From: Clostridium drakei
Lineage (GTDB): Bacteria > Bacillota > Clostridia > Clostridiales > Clostridiaceae
Assembly: GCF_000633595.2 (NCBI RefSeq)
Contig: NZ_JIBU02000021.1
Span: 1-64,000, forward strand
Reading direction: 5' to 3'
Length of the DNA stretch: 64,000 bases
Shown here: piece after piece, positions 26,678 to 35,919 of the stretch
Layout of the letters: each line of letters starts with the position of its first letter
How positions within the stretch are numbered: position 1 is the stretch's first letter
Translations under genes and position numbers: made by a program
Notes under the pieces: model-generated
What the model was told of the DNA's origin: nothing
The model's input: the letters and a program-made list of their open reading frames with translations, nothing else
Database searches by the model: none

Positions 26678-28668
26678 ATACTTTTGTTAAATATATTGGT
26701 GTGATTGATTATAAAGATAAGGTACACTATGTCAGTTTCAACAGAGGCTTAAATATAATTACAGGAAAGTCATCAACAGGTAAAAGCGCAATAATTGAAA
26801 TATTTGACTATTGTTTAGGAAGTTCAGACTTTACAGTACCAGAAGGTATTATAACTAACGTATCAAAGTTATATTTTACAGTATTAGAGATGAATGGAAC
26901 TAATTTAATAGTAGCCAGGAAACCTTATAGAGAAGATAAAAAAGTTTATATAAGAACAACAAATGAAATAGATATGGAGAAAATTGATAGTCAATATTTT
27001 AATGAAAATTATTTTATTAAGGAAAAAGACTTTAAATTGGAGCTAGGTCACTATTTTGGTATAGATATTGATGATACAGATGTTGATTTACAAATACGTG
27101 AGAATAAAGGGCAAAAAAGTCCAAGACCATCTGTTAGAAATTTTATGTCATTTATATTGCAACATCAAAACTTAGTTGCTAATAAGCACTCTATTTTTTA
27201 CAGATTTGATGAAAAAGAGAAAAGAGATCAAACAATTGAACAATTTAAAATTTTCATGGGAATGGTAGATCAAAACTATTTCATACTTATGCAGAATTTG
27301 AACGATCACATACGTTCTTTAAAATCACTTGAGAGGCAAGAAGAACGATTGTTAAATTATGAAACAATATTGAAGGATAAATTGAAAAAGAATATTAACA
27401 AATATAAAGTAATAACCGGCAAAAGCTTATTTGGAGAAAGCATTGAGGCAATATTTATAAATCCTCAAAAATATTTAGATTTGTTATATGACTTTAATGT
27501 TGATATTGATTACAATGACACAACTTATTCAAATACATTAAATGAACTGAAACAAAAGAGAAATGAACTTGTTATAGAAAAAAGAGAGTTAGAAAATAAA
27601 GAATATAAAATTGACACATCGATTGAGTCAATTGAGAAATACAAAAAGGATATGAACTCACTTTCTAAATTTAATTTTGAGCAGCATTCAGAAAGTATTT
27701 GTCCATTTTGTAAGTCTAAAAATAAAGATTTACAGCAAACAATTAATGGTTTAGCAGATGCTTTCGATTGGTTAAATGTGGAGTTAGAGAAAACTCCATA
27801 TCTTTTAGACTCATTTGTTAAAGATAAAGATATAATAATGAAAGAAATTAAAGAGAAAGATGAATATATTGATTCTATATCTAAAGAGATATATGAGATT
27901 GAATGTGTAATTAATAAGTTAAGAAAAAAAGAATCATTAGAAAAACAAGCACAAAAACTTTTGCTGAAAATTGAGAGTATGATTGAAGAAGTATTAAGTA
28001 GTAGGGAAAACAATATTGAGAATAGAAAAGAGAAAATCAAATCTGAAATAACAACTATAGAGAATGAACTTAAAAATAAATATAATGTTGAGAGTGAAAT
28101 TAGTAAGGCTGAACGAAAAATTAATAAATATATGAATAGCATTGGTAAAAAATTAGATTTTGAGACTGCGTACAAGCCTATCGATTTAAAGTTTAGTTTG
28201 GATACTTTTGATTTATGGCATGAAAAGGAGAATAAAAAAATATTTCTAAGGTCAATGGGGAGCGGTGCAAACTGGTTATATAGCCATATATGTTTGTTTC
28301 TAGCCTTGCAAAATTATTTTTCTATTAATTCTAAATGTATGATACCGCCAATATTGTTTCTAGATCAACCAAGTCAGGTTTATTTTCCAAGTGCTATTGA
28401 TTACTCGGAATCATTTGACTATAAAGATTTATCAAATGATCTTAATAAGAGTAATACTGAAGCAGATGAGGACTTACATTCAGTGACAAATCTTTTTAAT
28501 GTATTGGAAGAACATTGCATAGAAACCTACAAAAAATCAGGTATTGACCCACAAATAATTGTAACTGACCATGCTGACAACTTAAATATGAAAAATAATA
28601 ATTTTGAAGAGCTCGTTGATGGAAGACGTTGGAGAAAAAGAGGATTTATTTATCCAATACCTGAATAA
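26674..28668 (+). CDS. DUF3732 SMC/Rad50-like ATPase of ABC-3C system
   Basis: This 664-aa protein has Walker A GKSSTGKS at 31-38 and a long coiled coil (about 200-480). A zinc-hook-like C343-PF-C346 interrupts the coil, and the C-terminal ATPase lobe carries D564 in LFLDQPSQVYFP, the family's Walker-B variant without the usual Glu after the Asp. The signature helix segment RSMGSGANWLYSHI precedes it. These features match DUF3732, the ATPase of one class of ABC-three-component systems. It is inferred to sense DNA ends or invasion and license the nuclease. Confidence 0.85.
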   Translation: MNTFVKYIGVIDYKDKVHYVSFNRGLNIITGKSSTGKSAIIEIFDYCLGSSDFTVPEGIITNVSKLYFTVLEMNGTNLIVARKPYREDKKVYIRTTNEIDMEKIDSQYFNENYFIKEKDFKLELGHYFGIDIDDTDVDLQIRENKGQKSPRPSVRNFMSFILQHQNLVANKHSIFYRFDEKEKRDQTIEQFKIFMGMVDQNYFILMQNLNDHIRSLKSLERQEERLLNYETILKDKLKKNINKYKVITGKSLFGESIEAIFINPQKYLDLLYDFNVDIDYNDTTYSNTLNELKQKRNELVIEKRELENKEYKIDTSIESIEKYKKDMNSLSKFNFEQHSESICPFCKSKNKDLQQTINGLADAFDWLNVELEKTPYLLDSFVKDKDIIMKEIKEKDEYIDSISKEIYEIECVINKLRKKESLEKQAQKLLLKIESMIEEVLSSRENNIENRKEKIKSEITTIENELKNKYNVESEISKAERKINKYMNSIGKKLDFETAYKPIDLKFSLDTFDLWHEKENKKIFLRSMGSGANWLYSHICLFLALQNYFSINSKCMIPPILFLDQPSQVYFPSAIDYSESFDYKDLSNDLNKSNTEADEDLHSVTNLFNVLEEHCIETYKKSGIDPQIIVTDHADNLNMKNNNFEELVDGRRWRKRGFIYPIPE

Positions 28669-28772
28669 TAATTTTATTTTCTTTATTAGTTAATTCAATT
28701 TAATAAAAGGCTTATTGCTACTAGTAATGACAAGTTTATATACTTTTAAAAAAGAGATATTGCAAAGTCATA

Positions 28773-28792
28773 TTTTGGTAAATGTGTATGCG
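28773..28792 (+). repeat. direct repeat at the right edge of the ABC-3C cassette
   Basis: TTTTGGTAAATGTGTATGCG is the partner of 24968-24987, lying about 105 bp after the ATPase stop. Confidence 0.4.
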
Positions 28793-28915
28793 ATATTGAG
28801 AAAAATTAAAATTATAAATTATAGGTAAATTAGGAAGAAATATGTTCATGTAAAAACACTATTAAATGAAAAATATAGGAATTTTATGATAGTACGGCTA
28901 AAGGAGTTGATCTAG

Positions 28916-29128
28916 TTGAACTTTACGGTAGTTTTTAAATCAGATGAGAGTCAGATATATACTTATGGACTTGTTTTTGTACCAACAGTATGTTGGATTG
29001 ATGGTGATTGTAAAGATAATATTCTATTTAATTCTAGAGATATTGATTATAAATTTGGGTATGTTAAAGAGCTTATAAAAGCTGTAAATGAAAGAAATAA
29101 AAATAATGGAGCTTTTTGGTTACTTTGA
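28916..29128 (+). CDS. small hypothetical protein
   Basis: This 70-aa protein starts with TTG, with AAAGGAG 9 nt upstream. It contains an aromatic strand-rich N-terminus (NFTVVFKSDESQIYTYG) and CWIDGDCKDN. No family is recognised. The 3' end overlaps the next short frame by 23 nt. It could be the N-terminal part of a gene disrupted by frameshift. Confidence 0.35.
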   Translation: MNFTVVFKSDESQIYTYGLVFVPTVCWIDGDCKDNILFNSRDIDYKFGYVKELIKAVNERNKNNGAFWLL

Positions 29129-29261
29129 AAATTTAAAGAGAGAAGATAAAAAATGTGTGGTAGTAGTAAATAATGTTGGTCATGGAGATATAGGTGTATT
29201 AGAACTATTAATCAAAGACTTGCATAATGAAGGGTTTAAAGCACAAGTTATATATATTTAA
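29106..29261 (+). CDS. short hypothetical frame, possibly a frameshifted continuation
   Basis: This 51-aa frame (MELFGYFENLKREDKK, then VVVVNNVGHGDIGVLELLI) has convincing alternating strand-helix composition but no clear ribosome-binding site. Its overlap with the frame upstream suggests either coupling or a single ancestral gene split by a frameshift. Confidence 0.3.
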   Translation: MELFGYFENLKREDKKCVVVVNNVGHGDIGVLELLIKDLHNEGFKAQVIYI

Positions 29262-29299
29262 GATAGCAGCAATCCTGTTGTTTTTATTGGGAGACATTT

Positions 29300-29920
29300 A
29301 TGAAACTGTGGACAATACAAAATTTTAATTTATATGAAAAATTTAAAGAAACAAAAAGTTTTAATGCTGATGAAAACTATGTTTGGGATGATATCATTTT
29401 TCAGTATAAATGGATGGTAGAGCAAATGAAGAAGAGAATTGGTCTACCAACTTCAGAAAAAATTAAATACCCTATATGGGCATGGTGCCAATGGAATGGT
29501 GTTAAGCAGAAAAGGCCTGATCTAAGATATTCAGCACACTTACCTAAAGGAACAAATGGGGTACTTCTAGAACTAGAAGTAAATGATAAAAGCGTTTTGC
29601 TTTCTGATTTTGATGATTTTAATGGTGTGCTAAATTATGGGTATTTAACCGATACAGAAGAAGAATATGATAAATTTTATAATGAACTTGAAAGATATGG
29701 AGTTTGTCATGAAGATTTATATAATTTAGATAAGAGTTCAAATCTATTAAATCATTATAGAGCAAAACTTTATGATAGTTGGGAAAGAATATTTGATTTA
29801 GAGCGTGATATTGTAGACGAAAGTTGGTCCGGTAGAAAAGAAAATCAATCTATACAGGCTACATTATGGGAAGTAAAATGGGAACAAGTTATTTCGTGTA
29901 AGAAATTTGTAGCAAGATAG
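29300..29920 (+). CDS. DUF3841 domain-containing protein
   Basis: This 206-aa protein starts MKLWTIQ and carries YPIWAWCQWNG (about 55-65), PDLRYSAHLPKG, then LLELEVNDKSVLLSDFDDFNGVLN, followed by a helical C-terminus ending in an aromatic TLWEVKWEQVI. These features fit DUF3841, a family of unknown function found sporadically in Firmicutes and often in variable regions. The start follows TGGGAGACATTT. It stands alone, with a gene-poor stretch downstream. Confidence 0.7.
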   Translation: MKLWTIQNFNLYEKFKETKSFNADENYVWDDIIFQYKWMVEQMKKRIGLPTSEKIKYPIWAWCQWNGVKQKRPDLRYSAHLPKGTNGVLLELEVNDKSVLLSDFDDFNGVLNYGYLTDTEEEYDKFYNELERYGVCHEDLYNLDKSSNLLNHYRAKLYDSWERIFDLERDIVDESWSGRKENQSIQATLWEVKWEQVISCKKFVAR

Positions 29921-30757
29921 ACACTATGGTAACTACACAAGGAATAAATAATGAAAATTATTCAAGTAAATAACTTAGATGATAAAATTATACAATAGTA
30001 TATCAAAATAGGGGTAGAGCTAAACAAAATTTAATAAAAGAGCAATACAATAAACAGATGTAAAGGCAGTTATTCCTAATTCTGTTTATTTTGTTTGTAA
30101 TTAAAAATTTGATATTATTAATGAAATTTCAAATTCAAGCTATTCAAGCAGTTCAAAGTTAAGAACTTTTAAATCTTTACCTATATAGTAATAAAAAATT
30201 CTGACTTAATTGCAAGTAGCTGTACATTTATAGACTCTAATTCAGCTAAATCAGAGATTTTAAGAGAAAAACATCAATATAATATAAAATAATAATACAG
30301 AATAGTTTTGTAAGTAATATATACAAGAAAATAATATTATAAAATAGCAACAAGCAAAAATAATTTTAAGAAAAAGCTTTTATTAATAGATAGTTCAATT
30401 TTATATAGTAGTTTCTAATAACTCGTGAAGAAGATATATTTTTCAGTTACTATTAGCACGGAATAGTAAATTTTATTTTACACATTTAATAATTTTTGTA
30501 GAAAAAAATTATTAAACACAAGCAAAAGATAATAATGTTAAAAAAAGAAAATTTTTAATAATAAGTTTGAGTAGAAACAGCATTTTGAAAAATTGAATAA
30601 TATGGCATTAGAAAGAGAACTTATTCTACACTCGTTTAAAAAAGCAACAGTAGCTATAATGTGAATATGATACAATATCTTTTAGTTAAGTTAAAACAGT
30701 AATATAATACTACTTAGAAGAGATTATATTCATTAGTTTAAATTATATGTAAAAGGA
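29921..30757 (+). other. gene-poor stretch with decayed sequence
   Basis: About 840 bp are without a supportable gene. It contains one copy of a motif also seen in other gaps (ATTCAAGCTATTCAAGCAGTTCAA, in the interval 30131-30155) and many in-frame stops. No promoter or terminator is clear except TTAAGTTAAAACAG-type AT-rich DNA before 30758. Confidence 0.4.
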
Positions 30758-31858
30758 TTGAGTAAATTGGAAAAATGTTATTTGGATTCAATAAAAAGGC
30801 ATATATCTTTCAAATTTAATAATTTAAGATTAGAATCAAATTTAAAGAGCAGACAGCATCCTATTGAGGAGATTTTATATGCTCTTGAGCACCCGGATTT
30901 AGCGACAGGTGTGTATCAATACGCATTAATAACAGCAAAAGCAATTTATAATATAGATAGAGAAGATAGATTTAAAACTTGGTTCAAAAGAAAATGGAGA
31001 GAAGCAGAAAATAATTATAATAAAGCTATTAGTGTATTAAGTGAATACAGAGCACTGTATTATTTACTAACAACAATGGAAAAAATTATTCCTATACTAG
31101 ATAATGAAAAAATACCAGGCAAAGAAAATGATAAATCTCCTGATTTTAGGTTAGAAACAAAAAATAGTGAAAAGATTTATTTTGAAGTTTTTACACCAAG
31201 AATAAAAGATTCAGTATCGAAAGAAATCAGTAAATTTTTTAATGAATATAGAACTGAAGACAATAAAAAAATAACTGTTGAGACTATAGCATATAATCCT
31301 GTATATGGGGAAGAAGATGAATGTAATAGGGCTAAGATAATTAAAAGTAGGATTTTATCCAAGAAAAGTCATGCTGGACAGGTTTGCCCTAATGCAATAA
31401 ATATATTATGGATTGATTTAATTGCACCTATATGGAACTATTCTAAATCGGCTGCCAAACCGTTTATTGTTAACAATTGTAAAGGAGAAATATTTATAGG
31501 TACTAATGGAATTTGGCACGCATTCTATGGAAATGAAGGAACTAAAATAATTAAAGATAGAACGAGCTTGAAGTATATCACTAAACATGACTTTATAAAT
31601 CAATCTTTCAAAGGGTATTTTTATGAAGACAAGTGTAAGTGGTCAGGAGTAATTTTAGCATTCGATGATGGAATTGTTTTTTTTCAAAATCCAGTAGCAG
31701 AATATTCAATAACAAAAGATCAGATTAAATATTTATCTAGAATAGATGGATTTGATTTTTCATTAAGTTGGATTAATATTGATGATAATTATTTATTGAA
31801 TAGAGTTGAAAATATAAAAAAGGAATTAGAATATATGTATAATTTAAATGAAAAATAG
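30758..31858 (+). CDS. hypothetical protein, possibly PD-(D/E)XK-related
   Basis: This 366-aa protein has a helical N-terminus (1-110) and then PDFRLE with D129, followed by YFEVFTP with E143. That spacing is as in restriction-endonuclease-like folds, but Phe stands where the catalytic Lys is expected, so the match is weak. The C-terminal part alternates strands (INILWIDLIAPIW, IFIGTNGIWHAFYG). The TTG start at 30758 lies close after AAAAGGA; a second TTG at 30767 is also possible. No family is recognised. It neighbours a possible HEPN protein 111 bp downstream. Confidence 0.6.
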   Translation: MSKLEKCYLDSIKRHISFKFNNLRLESNLKSRQHPIEEILYALEHPDLATGVYQYALITAKAIYNIDREDRFKTWFKRKWREAENNYNKAISVLSEYRALYYLLTTMEKIIPILDNEKIPGKENDKSPDFRLETKNSEKIYFEVFTPRIKDSVSKEISKFFNEYRTEDNKKITVETIAYNPVYGEEDECNRAKIIKSRILSKKSHAGQVCPNAINILWIDLIAPIWNYSKSAAKPFIVNNCKGEIFIGTNGIWHAFYGNEGTKIIKDRTSLKYITKHDFINQSFKGYFYEDKCKWSGVILAFDDGIVFFQNPVAEYSITKDQIKYLSRIDGFDFSLSWINIDDNYLLNRVENIKKELEYMYNLNEK

Positions 31859-31969
31859 AATTTTAAAGTATTATATTATTCAAATAAATTTTATGGTATT
31901 TTTACATAGTATTTCAAAAATTATATAAGTTATAAATTAATTAAATATTAATAATATGGAGGTATACAT

Positions 31970-32968
31970 ATGGATATTAAAATTACAGTGACAAGTAAGC
32001 CTGAATCAGATGAGTATCTTAAAATAATTTATAACGGAAAAAAATACGCTTTAGATGATTTTGCTAAAAACTTTCAAGATGAAGAAGATAGATTTAAACT
32101 GGACAAATTATCCGAAAACTGCCAATTTCAATATAAAGGAAAAGTATTTACTTATAAGGAATTATGTTTTGAAATCAATATGTTTTGCGATTCCTTACCA
32201 TTATTGTCACTATACAATTCTAAAATATATCCAATTGAAAAAACACAAATTTTTTGCATAGATAGAGACTATTATGCGGCTGGAAAGCTTGTAGAATCTG
32301 CTGAAAAACAACTTATGCTTGCAAGGTTTGCTTTAATTAAGGCACAATGCATTATAGATTATAATGTAAATACTAGTTGGATATCAGGATATACTGGAAT
32401 TTATTATTTTAGAAGTATAGAAGTTAACAATTCAATAATGTGGTATAATAACGTTTTTGATTCAATAATGCAGATTGTCTTTATAGCATTTGGTATATAT
32501 AAGAAGCATCCGCAATATAGTGAGGATCTTGATTATCATAAAACTCTTAAACTTTGCGACTATATTTTTCTTAGCAAATATTATGGAAAGAATAAAAACA
32601 TTCCTAACTTTAAATTTCTATGGAAAATTATAAGTAAAGCACATACTGGAAATAATAATGTAAATCAATGGGCTAATTACATTAAACATAAGGGTGGAAT
32701 AAGCTTTAAAGGAATTACAGCAGATGATCCATTTAGCATTATGGTAAAAAATCCAGATGGTGAGTCAATCAGCGATACTTATTTTGAACCACTTCAACTT
32801 GACTTAGATGAAGTGGTAGAAGAACTAAAGAATTCTCATTTGATTCTTTGCAATGTACTTGAAGAAATAGTCGATTTTATTGGCTTTGAGAAGGTTCAAT
32901 TTATCAATAATGGAGACAAACTTGTTATTCCAGAAAAAGAAGCGTATAAAAAAATTATAATAGATTAA
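31970..32968 (+). CDS. hypothetical protein with a possible HEPN-like helical domain
   Basis: This 332-aa protein has an N-terminal strand-rich part (1-80) and a mainly helical body. The segment WANYIKHKGGISF (residues 234-246) resembles the N/R-x(3-6)-H region of Cthe_2314-type HEPN proteins, with N236 and H240 as the candidate residues. HEPN domains are often metal-independent RNases in defence and toxin systems. The match is from memory of the motif only. The start follows ATGGAGGT. A strong terminator ends the transcript at about 33067. Confidence 0.55.
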   Translation: MDIKITVTSKPESDEYLKIIYNGKKYALDDFAKNFQDEEDRFKLDKLSENCQFQYKGKVFTYKELCFEINMFCDSLPLLSLYNSKIYPIEKTQIFCIDRDYYAAGKLVESAEKQLMLARFALIKAQCIIDYNVNTSWISGYTGIYYFRSIEVNNSIMWYNNVFDSIMQIVFIAFGIYKKHPQYSEDLDYHKTLKLCDYIFLSKYYGKNKNIPNFKFLWKIISKAHTGNNNVNQWANYIKHKGGISFKGITADDPFSIMVKNPDGESISDTYFEPLQLDLDEVVEELKNSHLILCNVLEEIVDFIGFEKVQFINNGDKLVIPEKEAYKKIIID

Positions 32969-33028
32969 AAAATAATACCATATCATTCATTGAATTTTAA
33001 GGTGTTTTTATGTCATAATACAAAAGCC

Positions 33029-33067
33029 AAGTCTATTTATCGCAACTCTACGATAAATAGACTTTTT
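33029..33067 (+). terminator. strong intrinsic terminator
   Basis: A 14-bp perfect stem (AAGTCTATTTATCG with CGATAAATAGACTT) encloses an 8-nt loop and is followed by TTTAAATT. It probably marks the end of the 30.7-33.0 kb unit. Confidence 0.8.
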
Positions 33068-33265
33068 AAATTATATAAAGATTTTAAAAGTAACATAATC
33101 TAGGCAATCTACCCAATCAACCCAACCAATAAGAAATCTCTCATATCGAGTCTAATACATATTATTCTACAAAATAAATTAAAGCAAGTACAGAAAAGTT
33201 TTATTTAAGATAATTTGGAAGAGTGGATTTATATATGTATCAATAAATAAGGAGATGAGAGTTTT

Positions 33266-33802
33266 ATGAATGTAAGAATATTTGCAGTTTATAACAGCAA
33301 GAGAGTAAATGAGGGAGGAAAAACGTATCATATAAATTTTGTAGCTGCTGATGCCGAATCAACTGAGGAAGAGATTAAGATAGTTTTAAAAGAGCACACC
33401 GATAAAATTAATATTGAGCATGCAAGGAAAAATAGACTTTATGTTAAGCCTGTGCAATCTTTAGATGTTGCAAATATACTTGCGAATTTTGATAAGAAAA
33501 TAGAAGAACCAAAATTATATATAATAGATGTAGCAGATTACATGGATATTACAGATTTTATTAATAGTAAAGAAGTAATAATAGCTGCAGTTAGAAGCAA
33601 AAAAGTAGTTTTAGGATATAATGATCCAATAAGTTTAGTGTATGATGTTATACATCGTACGAAAGAACCTGAGTTTTATGATTTTAAGATGCAACTTGTT
33701 TCATTCCTTGAGGATATTTCTTATGATGAATATATGGCTGCACTAAAAAATATACCTTATGTACCAGGTGAAGAATATAGTGATGTAGGAGAATGGTTTT
33801 AA
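33266..33802 (+). CDS. hypothetical protein upstream of the partition genes
   Basis: This 178-aa soluble protein has an N-terminal strand-helix pattern (MNVRIFAVYNSKRV and HINFVAADAESTEEEI). Its middle part (PKLYIIDVADYMDITDFINSKEVIIAAV) looks like a small alpha/beta domain, and the C-terminus is acidic. There are no catalytic motifs or known family. The start follows AAGGAGATGAGAG. It has its own terminator and opens the plasmid-like section, 286 bp before parA. Confidence 0.55.
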   Translation: MNVRIFAVYNSKRVNEGGKTYHINFVAADAESTEEEIKIVLKEHTDKINIEHARKNRLYVKPVQSLDVANILANFDKKIEEPKLYIIDVADYMDITDFINSKEVIIAAVRSKKVVLGYNDPISLVYDVIHRTKEPEFYDFKMQLVSFLEDISYDEYMAALKNIPYVPGEEYSDVGEWF

Positions 33803-33938
33803 AGTGTGCTAATTGTAGAGCGTAAATTAAAGCCATGTTTATGATGATTTCAAAGAAATTCAAACATTTCAAGCAATATTGAAGAGATATTTCAATGGTA
33901 AACATATTTATAGATTATGTTTTTCTGAAGCCATAAAT

Positions 33939-33984
33939 TATACCTTTATTATAGATGGATTCTATAATAGGGGTATATTTTTAT
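33939..33984 (+). terminator. intrinsic terminator
   Basis: A long hairpin (TATACC-T-TTATTATAGA with TCTATAATAG-GGGTATA) is followed by TTTTTATTTT. Confidence 0.75.
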
Positions 33985-34088
33985 TTTGAAATAATGATTT
34001 ATTAGCTATTAGAAATACGCTGACATTACTCATATATAACGCTATAGTATTACATAACTTAAAAATTATAAAAGCGAGGTGTTATCAA

Positions 34089-34847
34089 ATGTGTAAAACT
34101 ATAGCAATAGCAAATCAGAAGGGGGGAATTTGCAAAACGACTTCAACATTCAACATATCTGTTGCTTTGGCGACAATGGGAAAGCAGGTTTTAATGATTG
34201 ATTTTGATCCCCAAGCAAGCCTGACAATATCAGCTGGTCTTGAACCTTTGAATTTAGAGCATACTGTATGCGATATTTTAAAGAAAAGTTCAGAATCTGT
34301 AACTAACTGCATTTATAAATTCAACAATATTTCCAATTTATCAATCATCCCTTCAATTATAGATTTGGCTGCATTAGAGATGGGCATGCAAACTAGAACC
34401 GCAAGAGAGAAGATATTGGCAAGAGCATTGGATTCCATAAAACATAGTTATGACTATATATTTATAGATTGCCCGCCACAATTATCAATTCTTACAGTTA
34501 ATGCATTGGCTGCGTGTGATTATGTAGTAATACCTTGTAAAACTGACTATTTGTCATATAGGGGTCTGGAACAGCTTGAAAATACTATATCGGATTTAAA
34601 GAGACTTGTTAATGAAAATGTTGAAATACTTGGAGTTGTTGCAACTTTATACGAAAAGAACGTGAAAGATCATAACAATATCCTTAATTTATTGCATAAG
34701 AAATATTCAGTGATAGGAGTAATTAAAAAGACTGTAGAAGCTGTAAAAGGAATATATGAGGGTATTCCAGTTGTTCTAAGAAATCCAAAGGCGGACATTT
34801 CAGTTGAATATGTAAAAATAGCAAATGAAATCTTAATTAGGGGGTAG
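34089..34847 (+). CDS. parA: ParA family partition ATPase
   Basis: This 252-aa deviant-Walker ATPase has KGGICKTT at residues 11-18, the second motif MIDFDPQAS (about 37-45) and IFIDCPPQLS (about 123-132). It is of the short type without an N-terminal HTH, like ParA/Soj proteins that move plasmids or chromosomal origins in the cytoplasm. A ribbon-helix-helix gene starts 3 bp after its stop, the usual layout of a plasmid partition cassette. Its presence away from the chromosomal parAB locus suggests an integrated plasmid or mobile element. Confidence 0.9.
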   Translation: MCKTIAIANQKGGICKTTSTFNISVALATMGKQVLMIDFDPQASLTISAGLEPLNLEHTVCDILKKSSESVTNCIYKFNNISNLSIIPSIIDLAALEMGMQTRTAREKILARALDSIKHSYDYIFIDCPPQLSILTVNALAACDYVVIPCKTDYLSYRGLEQLENTISDLKRLVNENVEILGVVATLYEKNVKDHNNILNLLHKKYSVIGVIKKTVEAVKGIYEGIPVVLRNPKADISVEYVKIANEILIRG

Positions 34848-34850
34848 GGG

Positions 34851-35114
34851 ATGAACTTGCAGGACAGAGAAGAAAATAGAAGAAATAACAGTGTAGTTGG
34901 AGCACTAATAAATAATAATGATGCAGAAGTTAAAGAAAAAGAGGTGTTTAAAGCCAAATCATACTATTTATCGGAGGCATTGTATAAGGCAGTAGGATTA
35001 AAAGCGGCTCTGATAGGTGTAGATAAAAGTGCTGTTGTAAGAGAAGCTTTAAACATATATCTAAAAGATATTTTAGAAAATTTGGAACAATTAATGAAGT
35101 TGAAGTCAAAATAG
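34851..35114 (+). CDS. ribbon-helix-helix DNA-binding protein, probable centromere-binding ParB
   Basis: This 87-aa protein has a disordered N-terminus (1-40) and a C-terminal RHH-like unit: strand SYYLSEALYKAV, helix KAALIGVDKSAVVREALNIYL. Small RHH proteins paired with ParA bind centromere repeats and act as the partition adaptor. The start follows AGGGGGTAGGGG across the parA stop. No clear tandem centromere repeats are visible directly upstream of parA, so the site, if any, lies elsewhere. Confidence 0.75.
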   Translation: MNLQDREENRRNNSVVGALINNNDAEVKEKEVFKAKSYYLSEALYKAVGLKAALIGVDKSAVVREALNIYLKDILENLEQLMKLKSK

Positions 35115-35145
35115 GTGTCTTGGTTAAGGCACCCATTTTGTTTTT
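35114..35145 (+). terminator. terminator after the partition pair
   Basis: GGTGTCTT pairs with AAGGCACC (one T-G) around GGTT and is followed by CATTTTGTTTTT. Confidence 0.7.
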
Positions 35146-35336
35146 ATGTTACTAAAAAATTAGCATGTATAAAAGTTATTGGTTATTAGCTTATACGTTA
35201 AAGCAATACACTAATAAAAGTTTTTAGGAGAGTATAATCTTGGAGGATATATTCCCTTTAAATTTTATGCAGATAACTTTTAAGCTATTATTATTTTATA
35301 TTTACTAAAACTTTAAGTCAAATTTTACAAGTGAAT

Positions 35337-35657
35337 TTATCGGAGTTTATATTTATGTTTTAAGAAGCGAATATATTCATCAACTTCCTGTTTTCCTTTC
35401 TCAGGCAAAGACATATATAATTTAAAAGACTGCAGAGAGTCATTGTAGTTTTTTATCTTTGAAGAACCAACAAGATAATCTACACTTACATCTAAAAAGT
35501 CAGCCAGTTTTATAAGTGATTCAGCATCTCTTAAAAAATGTTTGCCACTTTCATAATAGCTAATCATCCTTTCGGTTACGCCAAGAAGTTCCCCAATGTT
35601 AGCTTGAGTTATCTTTTTTTCTTGTCTGAGTTCTTTTAACCTCTCTCCAAAAGACAT
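35337..35657 (-). CDS. XRE family repressor
   Basis: This 106-aa Cro/CI-type regulator is on the minus strand. The HTH spans about residues 4-62 (FGERLKELRQEKKITQANIG, ELLGVTERMISYYESGKH), followed by a helical C-terminal tail (EKGKQEVDEYIRFLKHKYK) that is probably a dimerisation element. It is divergent from the 35920 gene. Three AGAA-N7-TTCTG sites lie between the two genes, spaced 30 and 31 bp, and a fourth lies upstream of the 38667 gene. Autoregulation and control of the surface-protein genes are inferred from this. Confidence 0.88.
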   Translation of the reverse strand: MSFGERLKELRQEKKITQANIGELLGVTERMISYYESGKHFLRDAESLIKLADFLDVSVDYLVGSSKIKNYNDSLQSFKLYMSLPEKGKQEVDEYIRFLKHKYKLR

Positions 35658-35713
35658 TTACATCACCACCTAAAATTGATTGTACAAAAATATTTCTATA
35701 GACATGCTTATTT

Positions 35714-35790
35714 AGAAGTATTATTTCTGTAAATACTTTACTAAGAAGGTATGCTTCTGTATAATTGTGAATTAAGAAATGATAATTCTG
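35714..35790. promoter_or_regulatory. three phased operator-like sites AGAA-N7-TTCTG
   Basis: The three 16-mers are AGAAGTATTATTTCTG (35714-35729), AGAAGGTATGCTTCTG (35744-35759) and AGAAATGATAATTCTG (35775-35790). Starts are 30 and 31 bp apart, about three helical turns, so bound dimers would sit on one DNA face. They lie upstream of the XRE gene and of the divergent surface-protein gene. Confidence 0.65.
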
Positions 35791-35919
35791 AAATAAGAGT
35801 TATTTTTATGAAAATAAATAAGTGTATGGAAGTTACGTTTTAGTTGGGGGTGATATATTAAAACAAAGGATATAACAAACAGGCTATCAATAATAAAATT
35901 GTTTTAGGGGGAGAAGATT

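Noticed and set aside
34034-34088. ParS/centromere repeats directly upstream of parA
   Set aside because: No tandem or inverted iterations could be seen there.
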